Assembly (NCBI RefSeq): GCF_017355915.2
Contig: NZ_JAFEUV020000002.1
Span: 558,001 to 622,000, forward strand
Reading direction: 5' to 3'
DNA: 64,000 nt
Origin: Telluribacter roseus
GTDB lineage: Bacteria > Bacteroidota > Bacteroidia > Cytophagales > Spirosomataceae
Shown here: piece by piece, positions 47,098-55,698 of the stretch
Layout: every line of letters starts with the position of its first letter
Position numbering within the stretch: position 1 is the stretch's first letter
Translations under genes and position numbers: made by a program
Notes under the pieces: generated by a model
Seen by the model: only the letters and a program-made list of their open reading frames with translations
The model's database searches: none
What the model was told of the DNA's origin: nothing

Positions 47098-48231
47098 ATG
47101 CATGCCACACACCTCAACCTGCCTGGTAATGTACTAAGGCTATCAAGCTTCTTACTGCTAATTTGTCTTTGCGCCTGTTCCGCTCTCGCTCAGTCTCCCC
47201 AAGCCTTCACCATTCAGGGGCAACTGGCTCAGCCCCGGAACGGTCAGGTGTATCTGCTTGACAAGGCAGAAAATCAGGTTAGTTCGGCTCCCATTACCGG
47301 AAGTACTTTCACCTTGAAAGGGACACAGATGGAGCCTGGTCTGTACAATCTGAAGATTGATGGCGTACCTGATCCATATTCGGTCTTTGTAGAGCCTTCA
47401 TCCATGCAGGTTAGTATCAAAGATGATGGTAGCTATAAGATAGCTGGCTCTAAGCTACATTCGCAGTGGGAGCAGTATCAGACGGAGATCCTTAATCCGG
47501 CCAGGAATCAATTGATAAAGCTTTATCAGGAGCGGGCTGTTGCTCAACAAAAAGGCGATACGGTACTGTTTAATCAATTGATGAAGCAGAATGACTCCGT
47601 CAGTATCTCTGTTGGAAGGCGTATGAGAGAAGCGGTAGCGCAGAAACCTTTTACCTTCTTCAACCTATCCCTCCTGAGTAGCGGTGGCTGGGAGGATGAC
47701 TATGTCAAAACTATGCTTGATGAATTCAGAGGCCAGTTTGCTTCATACCCTACATTCCAGAAAATGGAAAATGGGCTGAAAGAAAAAGCTTTACAACTAC
47801 AAAAAGTGGCCGTAGGTAATCAGGCCTATAATTTTACGCTACCCGATAGTAGTGGTGCTTTCAAAAGTCTGGAAGAAGTAAGGAAAGCCAAAAAGCTGGT
47901 GCTGCTGGACTTCTGGGCGAGCTGGTGTGGGCCTTGTATTGTGGAAATGCCGTCTATAAAAAAGCTATATAGTACCTACGCCAGCCAGGGGCTTGAGATC
48001 ATCAGCATATCTGTAGATGAAAATCATAAGCAGTGGCTGCAAGGTATTAAAAAGCATACACCGCCGGGACTTCAGGTGGTAGTAGATAAGGAGAATAAAG
48101 CCGTACAAGAGTGGTACGTAATGCAGGGGATACCTCAGACGTATCTTATTGATCAGCAGGGGGTAATCAGGGCGCACAGTTTAAGAGGGGAGGAGTTGGC
48201 TAACAAGGTAGCAGAGCTGTTAAACAATTAA
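47098..48231 (+). CDS. TlpA-like thioredoxin with N-terminal DUF4369
   Basis: 377 residues. The leader (ICLCACSALAQ) could be cleaved by signal peptidase I or II. A DUF4369 beta-domain covers about 38-125 (FTIQGQL, GQVYLLDK), a helical linker follows, and the AhpC/TSA-thioredoxin domain (about 235-377) has the redox motif C277-G-P-C280 in ASWCGPC and a cis-proline in GIPQTYL. Such Bacteroidota proteins are periplasmic thiol-disulphide reductases involved in cytochrome maturation or oxidative repair. The gene stands alone. Confidence 0.92.
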   Translation: MHATHLNLPGNVLRLSSFLLLICLCACSALAQSPQAFTIQGQLAQPRNGQVYLLDKAENQVSSAPITGSTFTLKGTQMEPGLYNLKIDGVPDPYSVFVEPSSMQVSIKDDGSYKIAGSKLHSQWEQYQTEILNPARNQLIKLYQERAVAQQKGDTVLFNQLMKQNDSVSISVGRRMREAVAQKPFTFFNLSLLSSGGWEDDYVKTMLDEFRGQFASYPTFQKMENGLKEKALQLQKVAVGNQAYNFTLPDSSGAFKSLEEVRKAKKLVLLDFWASWCGPCIVEMPSIKKLYSTYASQGLEIISISVDENHKQWLQGIKKHTPPGLQVVVDKENKAVQEWYVMQGIPQTYLIDQQGVIRAHSLRGEELANKVAELLNN

Positions 48232-48251
48232 TCTTCAAATCTCTAAACAGG

Positions 48252-48298
48252 CTACCCCTACTCCTCCTAGGACGTACTTTCGGGATGAGTAGGGGTAG
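48252..48298. terminator. Hairpin between convergent TlpA-like and HAD genes
   Basis: Perfect 12-bp arms CTACCCCTACTC and its complement (48252-48263, 48287-48298) with a 23-nt loop. It lies between the two stop codons and could serve both genes, though no T-tract is seen. Confidence 0.65.
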
Positions 48299-48305
48299 GT
48301 TGTAA

Positions 48306-48917
48306 TTATAGTACCTCCATCTCCTGCAACTGCTGCCGAAGCTGCTCCGGCGACTGAAAATGGATAGAAGGTATGCCTAGGGCCTCCGCGGCTTTGATGT
48401 TACGGAAATTATCATCTATAAAGACGGCTTCGTTGGGTAGTAGGCTGTACCGGTCCAGCAGAACCTGGTAAAACTGCGGGAAAGGCTTGCGCATCTTTTC
48501 TTCACCGCTCACGACCCGGCCATCAAACCAGTGCAGGAAATCGTACCGCTCCAGCGCAATCGGAAATAGCTCGGCACTCCAGTTGGTAAGGGCGTAAAAC
48601 TTGTACTTGCCGGTATCTTTTAATTCGCGGAATATATCAACCGATCCGTGGATCGGTCCGCCCAGCATTTCGGTCCAGCGGCCATAGTAGGCTTCAATGT
48701 GCTCCTTCCACTCGGGGTGTCGGTTTACGAGGTCTTCTGTGGCTTCTTTGATCAGGCGTCCGCCATCCTGTTCCTCATTCCAGTCGGAGGTACATACGTT
48801 GTCAAAGAAGTACTTCTTCTTCACCGGATCCACAATGATCTGATCAAATAAATAATTCGGATTCCAGTCGATCAGTACGTTTCCTAAATCAAAAATAATG
48901 GCTTTGTAATGGGTCAT
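48306..48917 (-). CDS. HAD-IA family phosphatase (YihX-like)
   Basis: 203 residues from ATG 48917; an alternative start lies 15 bp upstream. The nucleophile motif is FDLGNVLID, in which the second Asp is replaced by Gly-Asn as in YihX and haloacid dehalogenases. ALTNWS supplies motif II, and VFIDDNFRNI motif IV. YihX dephosphorylates glucose-1-phosphate; a sugar-phosphate or nucleotide phosphatase role is likely here. Transcribed away from the DUF1456 gene's repeat-bearing 3' end, with which it shares direction. Confidence 0.9.
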   Translation of the reverse strand: MTHYKAIIFDLGNVLIDWNPNYLFDQIIVDPVKKKYFFDNVCTSDWNEEQDGGRLIKEATEDLVNRHPEWKEHIEAYYGRWTEMLGGPIHGSVDIFRELKDTGKYKFYALTNWSAELFPIALERYDFLHWFDGRVVSGEEKMRKPFPQFYQVLLDRYSLLPNEAVFIDDNFRNIKAAEALGIPSIHFQSPEQLRQQLQEMEVL

Positions 48918-48959
48918 GCTATAGTAAATCAATGTTCAAAATGGGCAGGCTGGATTTGA

Positions 48960-49087
48960 GTAGTCTCTCTACTGATGGCTTTCGTACCCAGGCTTGGATT
49001 GGCGTTTCAAACGCTAGTATGACAGCGTCCCGATTTGTAATCGGGACGAGCGCAGGGTAGTTTCTCTACTGATCGCTTTCGTCCCCC
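48960..49087. repeat. Direct repeat of a gene 3' end bracketing a palindromic element
   Basis: About 30 bases at 48960-48989 match 49057-49087 with three or four mismatches. The right copy contains the stop codon and last codons of the DUF1456 gene; the left copy is a second, unattached version. Between them (48990-49056) lies a double-hairpin element. Confidence 0.75.
49000..49052. repeat. Double-hairpin dispersed repeat, copy 1
   Basis: Two hairpins: GCGTTT-C-AAACGC (49002-49014) and GTCCCGATT with AATCGGGAC (49027-49047). 44 of 53 bases match copy 2 at 49680-49732. In the second stem a T-A pair here is C-G in copy 2, a compensatory change. Confidence 0.8.
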
Positions 49088-49545
49088 TTAGGCCGGTATT
49101 TCAGCTGCAACCCTACCAGAAAGTTGCGAAGTATCTGGTCCTTACAAGGCTGGTAGTGCGGATTGTTGGGATTGCGAAAAAAAGCGCTGAGTTCATGCTT
49201 ACTGATCCGAAAGCCCACCAGATCAAATACCTCCAGCATATCCGTATCATTCATGCTCAGGGCAATTTTTAGCTTTCGGAGTACCAGGTTATTATTGGTC
49301 TTTTTCTCGGCCTGGGGTTCTTCACCATCTTTCTTGCCGCGCTTATCCACGATAAATCCGTTCAGGAAGTTAGCCAGCCTTACATCCACCAGGCCTTTGT
49401 GTTCAGGGTCTTCCTCCTTTTTGAGCCAGTCACTCACCTCAGCCCGGCTGGCATCGTAGCCGCCCAGTTTGAATAGCCGCATCATCTCTTCATCCTTCAG
49501 GTCAAAGGCAAAGCGCAGGCGGCGTAGTATGTCGTTGTTATTCAT
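49066..49545 (-). CDS. DUF1456 family protein (YehS-like)
   Basis: 159 residues made of two copies of the DUF1456 helical module (about 1-70 and 82-150), each opening with the N.LRRLR/LRKLKIAL pattern. The family is widespread in bacteria, cytoplasmic and of unknown function; the helical repeat could bind nucleic acid or protein, but nothing here proves it. Its last codons and stop lie inside a direct repeat that is copied about 97 bp downstream. Confidence 0.9.
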   Translation of the reverse strand: MNNNDILRRLRFAFDLKDEEMMRLFKLGGYDASRAEVSDWLKKEEDPEHKGLVDVRLANFLNGFIVDKRGKKDGEEPQAEKKTNNNLVLRKLKIALSMNDTDMLEVFDLVGFRISKHELSAFFRNPNNPHYQPCKDQILRNFLVGLQLKYRPKGDESDQ

Positions 49546-49650
49546 TGCAATGTTATTTTCAGAAACTGATTAGCGCTAAGGTAAAAGGAATTGAACATTT
49601 TCTTACCCTTCCAGAGGCTGAACTTGTCTAACCCTGTCAACCCTGCTAAC

Positions 49651-49732
49651 CCCGATTTGCAATCGGGAGTTGGTTCTGTTAGCGTTTTAAACGCGAGTAC
49701 GACAGCGCCCCGATTGCAAATCGGGGCGAGCG
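49651..49732. repeat. Triple-hairpin dispersed repeat, copy 2
   Basis: Three hairpins: CCCGATT-TGC-AATCGGG (49651-49667), GCGTTT-T-AAACGC (49682-49694) and GCCCCGATT with AATCGGGGC (49707-49727). The last two correspond to copy 1 at 49000-49052. Intergenic, between the DUF1456 and fasciclin genes. Confidence 0.8.
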
Positions 49733-49753
49733 ATAGAATTGCAAAGATATATA

Positions 49754-49785
49754 CAAAGAGCCGGCACAAACGCGCCGGCTCTTTG
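49754..49785. terminator. Terminator hairpin downstream of the fasciclin gene
   Basis: Perfect 12-bp arms CAAAGAGCCGGC and its complement (49754-49765, 49774-49785), 8-nt loop. It lies 35 bp beyond the stop codon of the fasciclin gene on the - strand. Confidence 0.82.
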
Positions 49786-49820
49786 TTATTCACAACACAT
49801 ACCAATTCAATTCAGCCAGG

Positions 49821-50372
49821 TTAATCAGGCATTACTACGGTATCAACTACATGTATTACACCATTGCTCTGGTACACATCCTTAATGGTTACGGTAGAGG
49901 TTCCCCCTTTTTCATCCGTCAGGACCAGCTTCTTACCATTCATCATGGCCGTAAGGGTACCCCCTTCTACGGTCTTGAAAGTAGTTTTGCCATTTCCTTT
50001 CTTAATGGCTTCGGCAATGGCTTCTGAGTCCATACGGCCGGGTACTACGTGGTAGGTCAGGATGGTGGTGAGTGTACCTTTGTTCTCAGGCTTTACCAGC
50101 GTCTCCACGGTGCCAGCGGGTAGTTTGCCAAAGGCATCGTTCGTTGGAGCAAATACGGTGAAAGGACCAGCTCCCTGCAGCGTCTCCACCAGTCCGGCGG
50201 CCTTGACGGCTGCTACCAGGGTAGTGTGGTCTTTGGAGTTAAGAGCGTTCTCAACAATGTTCTTGTTAGGGTACATAGCGGCGCCACCCACTTTAACTGT
50301 CCGCATATTGCCCTGGGCAAAGGAAGCCTGTGCGGCAAATAATGCCACCACAAAAAATGCAATTTTTTTCAT
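49821..50372 (-). CDS. Secreted fasciclin (FAS1) domain protein
   Basis: 183 residues with a signal peptide cleaved near ASFAQG. A single FAS1 domain covers about 45-183, with the H1 motif FTVFAPTNDAFGKLP, the YHVVPG box and the closing NGVIHVVDTVVMP. FAS1 domains mediate adhesion or binding to polymers and membranes. The gene is monocistronic, with a terminator after it and a 461-bp gene-free region before it. Confidence 0.94.
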   Translation of the reverse strand: MKKIAFFVVALFAAQASFAQGNMRTVKVGGAAMYPNKNIVENALNSKDHTTLVAAVKAAGLVETLQGAGPFTVFAPTNDAFGKLPAGTVETLVKPENKGTLTTILTYHVVPGRMDSEAIAEAIKKGNGKTTFKTVEGGTLTAMMNGKKLVLTDEKGGTSTVTIKDVYQSNGVIHVVDTVVMPD

Positions 50373-50833
50373 GTGTAAAAGAGATTAAGTGTTAGATCCT
50401 ATTAGTAGTTATAATGTTTATGTCTGAACTTACGCCTGAGGGTTTCGGAAGGATTGAATTACTGTGGAAATATTTTCTATATTTTTATAATTATTTCTAA
50501 TTCAGTTTGTTAGTAGTCTATATTTTATTTAATAACAAAAGTGTTGACCCCCTTGCTTTGAAAAATGGCCATCAGCGCAAGAGTCCTTCTGAAAGGAGAG
50601 TCAGCTTTTCGAATATTTTGGAAAGGCTTCGCTCGGGTATTTGTTTTATTCTATTTATTTATAGTGCTAATAAGTTGCTTCTGCCGTATTTCTGTACCTA
50701 CTCCAGGATGGTGAGTTCAGTAGCAGTGAACGGAATGTCTGAGAATATGGTCTTGCTAATAAGTGGGTTGATTGCGACCTGATCCGATAGTACATTTGTA
50801 ATTCCCTTCATCTCAAACCCTTTTGATAGAAGC
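50373..50833. other. Gene-free divergent region upstream of fasciclin and S9 peptidase genes
   Basis: No credible gene. A 91-codon + strand frame at 50507 starts with TTG and has no family features, and a - strand frame overlaps the S9 start. The region contains the S9 promoter at 50768-50798 and presumably the fasciclin promoter. Confidence 0.55.
50768..50798 (+). promoter_or_regulatory. Bacteroidota-type promoter for the S9 peptidase gene
   Basis: TTG at 50768-50770, 20 bases, then TACATTTG at 50791-50798, an exact TAnnTTTG box, 35 bp before the ATG at 50834. Confidence 0.75.
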
Positions 50834-52951
50834 ATGAAACAAAACCTTTTAGGAATGACCTTGATCGCTGCCATGATTGTCAACGCCGACGGAACGGCGC
50901 AGAAACTGGAGTATCCCAAAACCAATAAAGTAGATCATGTAGACGAGTACCACGGTGCCAAAGTACCCGATCCGTACCGCTGGCTCGAAGACGACCGCTC
51001 GGCCGAAACGGCCGCCTGGGTGAAAGCGCAGAACGAGGTGACATTTGGCTACCTGAACAAGATCCCGTTTAAGCAGGAGATCTACAACGATCTGGAAAAA
51101 GCCTACAACTACCCCAAGTACTCGGCTCCCCGCAAGAAGGGCGACTACTTCTATTTCTATAAGAATGACGGTCTGCAGAACCAGGCGGTGCTTTATAGAC
51201 AGAAAGGCCTGAATGGTACGCCTGAGGTAGTACTGGATCCCAATAAGCTCTCGGCCGATGGTACCACGCGCCTGACGGTATTCAGCCTGTCCAAAGATGG
51301 TGCCTACGCGGTACTGGGCTTCTCGAAGGGCGGCTCCGACTGGCAGGACTACCAGGTGATGGATATGAAAACCCTCAAGATGCTATCCGATAAGGTGGAG
51401 TGGGTGAAGGTATCCGGTGCGGCCTGGCAGGGCGATGGCTTCTACTATAGTCGCTACCCCAAGCCCGAAGGAAGTGCCCTGGCCGCCAAAAACGAAAACC
51501 ACCAGGTATTCTACCACAAGGTAGGTACTCCCCAGTCGGCCGATAAGCTGGTGTACGAAGATCCCGCCAATCCGCAGCGCTTCCATACGGTAGGTACTAC
51601 CGAAGATGGCCGCTACGCGGTACTCAGCGTAAGTGACCGAGGTAAAGGCAAGGATGGGAACGGACTATGGGTTATGGAGCGGGGACAGACCCAATTTACC
51701 CCCATCGTGAGCGAAATCACTGACTTTAAGTACGGTGTGGTGGACAACGTAGAAGGCGGCTTCCTGATCGAAACCAACGCCGACGCGCCCAATGGCAAAG
51801 TGGTACTGTACGAGACGAAGACCAAAAGCTGGAAGCCCTTCCTGCCCGAAAAGCCCGAGCCCTTGCAGGACGCTGGTACAGCCGGAGGTAAGGTATTTGC
51901 CCTGTACTCCAAAGACGTAACTACCCGCGTGTACGTGTACGATATGAAAGGTAAGCAGGAAAACGAAGTGACCCTGCCCGGACTGGGTACCGCCAGCGGC
52001 TTTGGTGGTGAGAAGGAGGACAAATTCGTGTTCTATACCTACACCTCATTCAACTACCCACCGACTATATTCCGCTATGATATTGCTTCGAAGAAGAGCT
52101 CCGTATTCCGGGAGCCGGAGGTAAGCTTCAAACCTACCGATTACGAAACCAAGCAGGTGTTCTATACTTCAAAGGATGGTACCAAAGTACCCGCGTTCAT
52201 CGTGTACAAGAAAGGTCTGAAGCTGGATGGTACTAACCCAACCTTACTATATGGCTACGGGGGCTTTAACGTAAGCCTGCCGCCTTCGTTCAGCCCGACG
52301 CGCATTCCGTTCCTGGATCAGGGTGGGGTGTACGTGCAGGCTAACCTCCGCGGCGGTAGTGAGTATGGCGAGAAGTGGCACGAGCAGGGTATGAAGCTTA
52401 AAAAGCAGAATGTATTCGACGACTTTATCACGGCGGCCGAATACCTGATCAAAGAGAAGTATACTTCACCGGAGCGTCTGGCTATTCAGGGAGGTTCCAA
52501 CGGTGGTCTGTTGGTAGGTGCCGTGATGAACCAACGTCCGGAGCTGTTTAAGGTGGCTTTCCCGGCGGTAGGGGTAATGGATATGCTGCGTTTCCACAAA
52601 TTCACCATCGGCTGGAACTGGATCGCCGACTACGGCAGCAGCGACAACGCGGAGGAGTTTAAATACCTGTACGGCTACTCGCCCGTACATAATATCAAAG
52701 AGGGCGGCAAGTACCCCGCTACCCTCATCACCACCGCCGACCACGACGACCGCGTAGTACCGGCGCACTCGTTTAAGTACGCGGCTACGCTGCAGGAGAA
52801 GGCGGGAGCGTCATCTACCAATCCGCTCCTGATCCGGATCGATACCAACTCCGGCCACGGCGCCAGTAACACGAAGAAAGCGCTCGAAACCGCGGCTGAT
52901 ATTTACGCCTTCATGTTCCACAACATGGGGCTGACGTGGGGAGCCGAGTAA
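50834..52951 (+). CDS. Prolyl oligopeptidase family serine peptidase (S9A)
   Basis: 705 residues, the usual length. A short hydrophobic leader (residues 4-22, ending near TAQ) suggests export. The N-terminal seven-bladed propeller begins with DPYRWLEDD, and the alpha/beta hydrolase domain carries the triad S555 (GGSNGG), D638 (HDDRV) and H675 (SGHGA). It cleaves short peptides after proline. The gene has its own promoter and a bidirectional terminator after it. Confidence 0.95.
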   Translation: MKQNLLGMTLIAAMIVNADGTAQKLEYPKTNKVDHVDEYHGAKVPDPYRWLEDDRSAETAAWVKAQNEVTFGYLNKIPFKQEIYNDLEKAYNYPKYSAPRKKGDYFYFYKNDGLQNQAVLYRQKGLNGTPEVVLDPNKLSADGTTRLTVFSLSKDGAYAVLGFSKGGSDWQDYQVMDMKTLKMLSDKVEWVKVSGAAWQGDGFYYSRYPKPEGSALAAKNENHQVFYHKVGTPQSADKLVYEDPANPQRFHTVGTTEDGRYAVLSVSDRGKGKDGNGLWVMERGQTQFTPIVSEITDFKYGVVDNVEGGFLIETNADAPNGKVVLYETKTKSWKPFLPEKPEPLQDAGTAGGKVFALYSKDVTTRVYVYDMKGKQENEVTLPGLGTASGFGGEKEDKFVFYTYTSFNYPPTIFRYDIASKKSSVFREPEVSFKPTDYETKQVFYTSKDGTKVPAFIVYKKGLKLDGTNPTLLYGYGGFNVSLPPSFSPTRIPFLDQGGVYVQANLRGGSEYGEKWHEQGMKLKKQNVFDDFITAAEYLIKEKYTSPERLAIQGGSNGGLLVGAVMNQRPELFKVAFPAVGVMDMLRFHKFTIGWNWIADYGSSDNAEEFKYLYGYSPVHNIKEGGKYPATLITTADHDDRVVPAHSFKYAATLQEKAGASSTNPLLIRIDTNSGHGASNTKKALETAADIYAFMFHNMGLTWGAE

Positions 52952-52973
52952 GGCTGATACTAGTAGTTATAAT

Positions 52974-53007
52974 AAAGAAGCGCGGGCAGCTCTGCCCGCG
53001 CTTCTTT
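52974..53007. terminator. Bidirectional terminator between S9 peptidase and histidine kinase genes
   Basis: 16-bp complementary arms (52974-52989, 52992-53007) with a GC-rich core GCGCGGGCA and flanking AAA/TTT, between convergent stop codons. Confidence 0.9.
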
Positions 53008-53027
53008 GTTTAAGTTTATCTATGGTG

Positions 53028-55439
53028 CTATACGACTACTTTATTCTTCTGTGGCGCGTGGGCGGCGATAACCCGCAGGAGTTCATTCGGATTGAAAGGC
53101 TTTACTACAATATCCGTGAAACCAATGCTGTATATGCGCCCCTCTACTTCCTGAGCTATGCTGGCCGTAAGGGCTATGATCGGTATGGATTCACCCCGTT
53201 CGCGCAGGAGTCGGGTGGCTTCGTAGCCATCCATCACGGGCATGTGCAGATCCATCAGTACCAGGTCATGCCGGCTGGGATCCAGCTTGGCCAAGGCCTC
53301 TTTGCCGTTAGTGGCTACTTCGGAGGTAGCTCCCCAGCGCTTCAGGAAGTTCTGGGCTACCAGTACATTCATTTTATTATCTTCTACAATCAGGATACGT
53401 ACGTCTTCCAGCGGTTTTTCGGTCGTAGGAACCGTAGATACGACCGGTTTGGTAACTTCCACTACGGGGGCCAGCGGGAAGGTCTGGGTAAAGTAGAAGG
53501 TGGATCCCACGCCTGGTTCGCTGTCCAGGTGCAGATCTACCTGCTGCAGTTCCAGTATCCGCTTGCTAATGGCCAGGCCTAGTCCGGTACCACTGAAGCC
53601 ACGTGTGGCCGACGAATCAACCTGGGTAAAGCGTTCAAAAATTTCCTGCTGTTTTTCTGGAGCAATACCAATACCGGTATCCTCTACCGATAACGTCACG
53701 GTCACGTCCTTGTCCGTCTGGTCTTCTACCCCCAGGCGCAGCGTCACGGACCCTTTGGGCGTAAACTTGATGGCGTTCTGTACCAGGTTACTGATCACCT
53801 GCGAGGTACGTGTGTGATCTCCGATGACCCTGAAGGTAAGCGATGGGTCAATCACGGCCCTTATCTCTATCCCCAGATCAGCCGCTGACTTACTATAACC
53901 CGACACAATATTACGGGCGATGGTAGCCAGATCAATGGGCCCCATGGCAAAGGTGATCTTACCGGCTTCAATCTTGTTGAAGTCCAGGATGTCGTTAACA
54001 ATCGTCAGCAGGTTATTGGCCGAGAACAGCAGTACATCCAGTTGCTCTTTCTGGTCAGGACGCGGGGCGTCTCTGAGCATGAGGTGGGTCATCCCGATCA
54101 CCGAGTTCAGCGGCGTACGTATCTCGTGGCTCATCGTACTCAGGAACTCGCTTTTGGCTTTCAGGCCTAGTTCGGCCGCTTCTTTAGCTTTCTTAAGGGT
54201 GGAGGCAAACCGGAACGACAAGATCAGCGACTGCAGAAAGAAGAAGCCAATGTACCCTACAAACAGGATGAGCTTGCCAGGGGTGGCTATCCTGAAGTAT
54301 TCCAGCATAATGACCACAAATATGAACAGGAGTGCCCACGTACTCATTAGCGCGTACCGGGCACCGGGGCGGTGGTTACGGGCAGCTACCCAATACACAT
54401 AGAATGTATAAGGAATACCAACGGCCATCAATACCAGGAATGGAATGATGAGCTGGGTAAACAGTGTCGTAGGGAGCAGGAGAGTAGCCAGCGCAAAGCT
54501 TATGCAGCTTCCTGCCATAAATCGAACAATGTACTTATTGATGTCTTTCGGGTAGAGCTTATACGTATACAGCGTAAACATCAGTATGCTCAGGAAGAGA
54601 GACAGGTACTCAAAGTGCAGCGTCAGACTCCAGTCAAGGTGCGGAAAAAACGTGTGAAGAGCATACTGCTTGGTACCTACTACCCGGTAGCTGTAAAGGA
54701 TAGAGAACAGCGAGAAGTAAAGGTTGGATTTTTCGTGGTGCCCAAACAGATAGAGCCCCAGAAAGAACAGCCCACCCATAAAAAGGCACCCCGCCAGGAA
54801 TATATCCAGGGCGTAATTGACCTGCTGAGCAGCCTGTAGCGCGCTCAAGTAGCCAATCCGGATATGCTTGTAGGGGCCTCCCTTGGCATGGTGAAAGTTA
54901 GCTACTTGTAGCGTAAGCCGCAGGGTATCAGTGCTGGGCGTAACAGGTACTACCTGCTGCGACCAGTAAGGGGTGGTAGTTTCGGCTGAGATGCCCGGTT
55001 CGCCGTTCTGGGCTATAAGGTTGCCATTGGCGTACAGCGCATAGGCCGAGTACGCCTCGGGTAGGTAGAGCGCCAGTGGTTCGCTGGTAGTGGGCAACAG
55101 GATGTCAAGTGCATAGGTAGCGTATCCTTTGGTAGGCACAGGCTGTTGTTTCCACGTAGTGTGAGCCCAGAGCTTCGGAAACGGGACGTACTCGTGGTAC
55201 TCGGTCGGGCTAGCAGAAGTAAGCAGACGGTTCCAGTACAGCTTCCACTCGCCTCCCAGCTGGAGGCCCTTATCGTCCAGCTCCGAATTGCGTAAATCCA
55301 GTACTCCCTGCTCCGCCCTGGGGGTACTGGCCCAGGCCGGGGTTATGTACAGTGGGAGGAAAATAGCCAGCAGGATCAGGCCGAACAAGGGCTTGAGTCG
55401 CAGGCTTTTATACGTATGATACAGGAGACGGAGGGTCAT
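53028..55439 (-). CDS. Hybrid sensor histidine kinase with 7TMR-DISM sensor
   Basis: 803 residues from ATG 55439, which has GGGAG about 10 bases upstream; the longer frame to 55460 would need a TTG start. Order: signal segment, periplasmic 7TMR-DISMED2 beta-domain (about 50-190), seven membrane helices (about 205-400), HisKA with phospho-acceptor H438 in SHEIRTPLN, HATPase with NAIKF, DTGIGI and GTGLGL, then a receiver domain with D730 in LMDLHMP. DISM sensors often detect carbohydrates. No response regulator is adjacent, so output goes through its own receiver or an unlinked partner. Confidence 0.94.
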   Translation of the reverse strand: MTLRLLYHTYKSLRLKPLFGLILLAIFLPLYITPAWASTPRAEQGVLDLRNSELDDKGLQLGGEWKLYWNRLLTSASPTEYHEYVPFPKLWAHTTWKQQPVPTKGYATYALDILLPTTSEPLALYLPEAYSAYALYANGNLIAQNGEPGISAETTTPYWSQQVVPVTPSTDTLRLTLQVANFHHAKGGPYKHIRIGYLSALQAAQQVNYALDIFLAGCLFMGGLFFLGLYLFGHHEKSNLYFSLFSILYSYRVVGTKQYALHTFFPHLDWSLTLHFEYLSLFLSILMFTLYTYKLYPKDINKYIVRFMAGSCISFALATLLLPTTLFTQLIIPFLVLMAVGIPYTFYVYWVAARNHRPGARYALMSTWALLFIFVVIMLEYFRIATPGKLILFVGYIGFFFLQSLILSFRFASTLKKAKEAAELGLKAKSEFLSTMSHEIRTPLNSVIGMTHLMLRDAPRPDQKEQLDVLLFSANNLLTIVNDILDFNKIEAGKITFAMGPIDLATIARNIVSGYSKSAADLGIEIRAVIDPSLTFRVIGDHTRTSQVISNLVQNAIKFTPKGSVTLRLGVEDQTDKDVTVTLSVEDTGIGIAPEKQQEIFERFTQVDSSATRGFSGTGLGLAISKRILELQQVDLHLDSEPGVGSTFYFTQTFPLAPVVEVTKPVVSTVPTTEKPLEDVRILIVEDNKMNVLVAQNFLKRWGATSEVATNGKEALAKLDPSRHDLVLMDLHMPVMDGYEATRLLRERGESIPIIALTASIAQEVEGRIYSIGFTDIVVKPFNPNELLRVIAAHAPQKNKVVV

Positions 55440-55606
55440 AAGTAAATAGCTCCCGATCAAAAATCAGGCCGATTTCTTATCGTCGGATACAAGTGTACTA
55501 AAAATATGTCATGGACTCTATTTTTATTGACGAAGATATTCTGACAATCCCATAAGCAAGCCTCAGTGGAGAGGGCAGCAGGTGTTGGAAGATACACCCT
55601 AATAAA

Positions 55607-55650
55607 AGCCTCAGGCCCTTTCGGTAACTATACCGGAAGGGCCTGAGGCT
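55607..55650 (-). terminator. Terminator after the DUF6600 gene
   Basis: 20-bp arms (55607-55626, 55631-55650) with a single mismatch and a 4-nt loop. The A-rich AATAAA before the left arm gives the T-rich tail on the - strand. Confidence 0.9.
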
Positions 55651-55698
55651 GAAAAAATTTCTGTTCAGTAAGGGAGCCGAAGGCAGTCCTGAGAGCTA

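Noticed and set aside
50507-50782. 91-residue + strand frame between fasciclin and S9 genes
   Set aside because: TTG start, no recognisable motifs, and it runs into the S9 promoter.
50698-50925. 75-residue - strand frame with a protein-like C-terminus
   Set aside because: It overlaps the S9 promoter and signal peptide; no homologous family comes to mind. It could at most be a relic.
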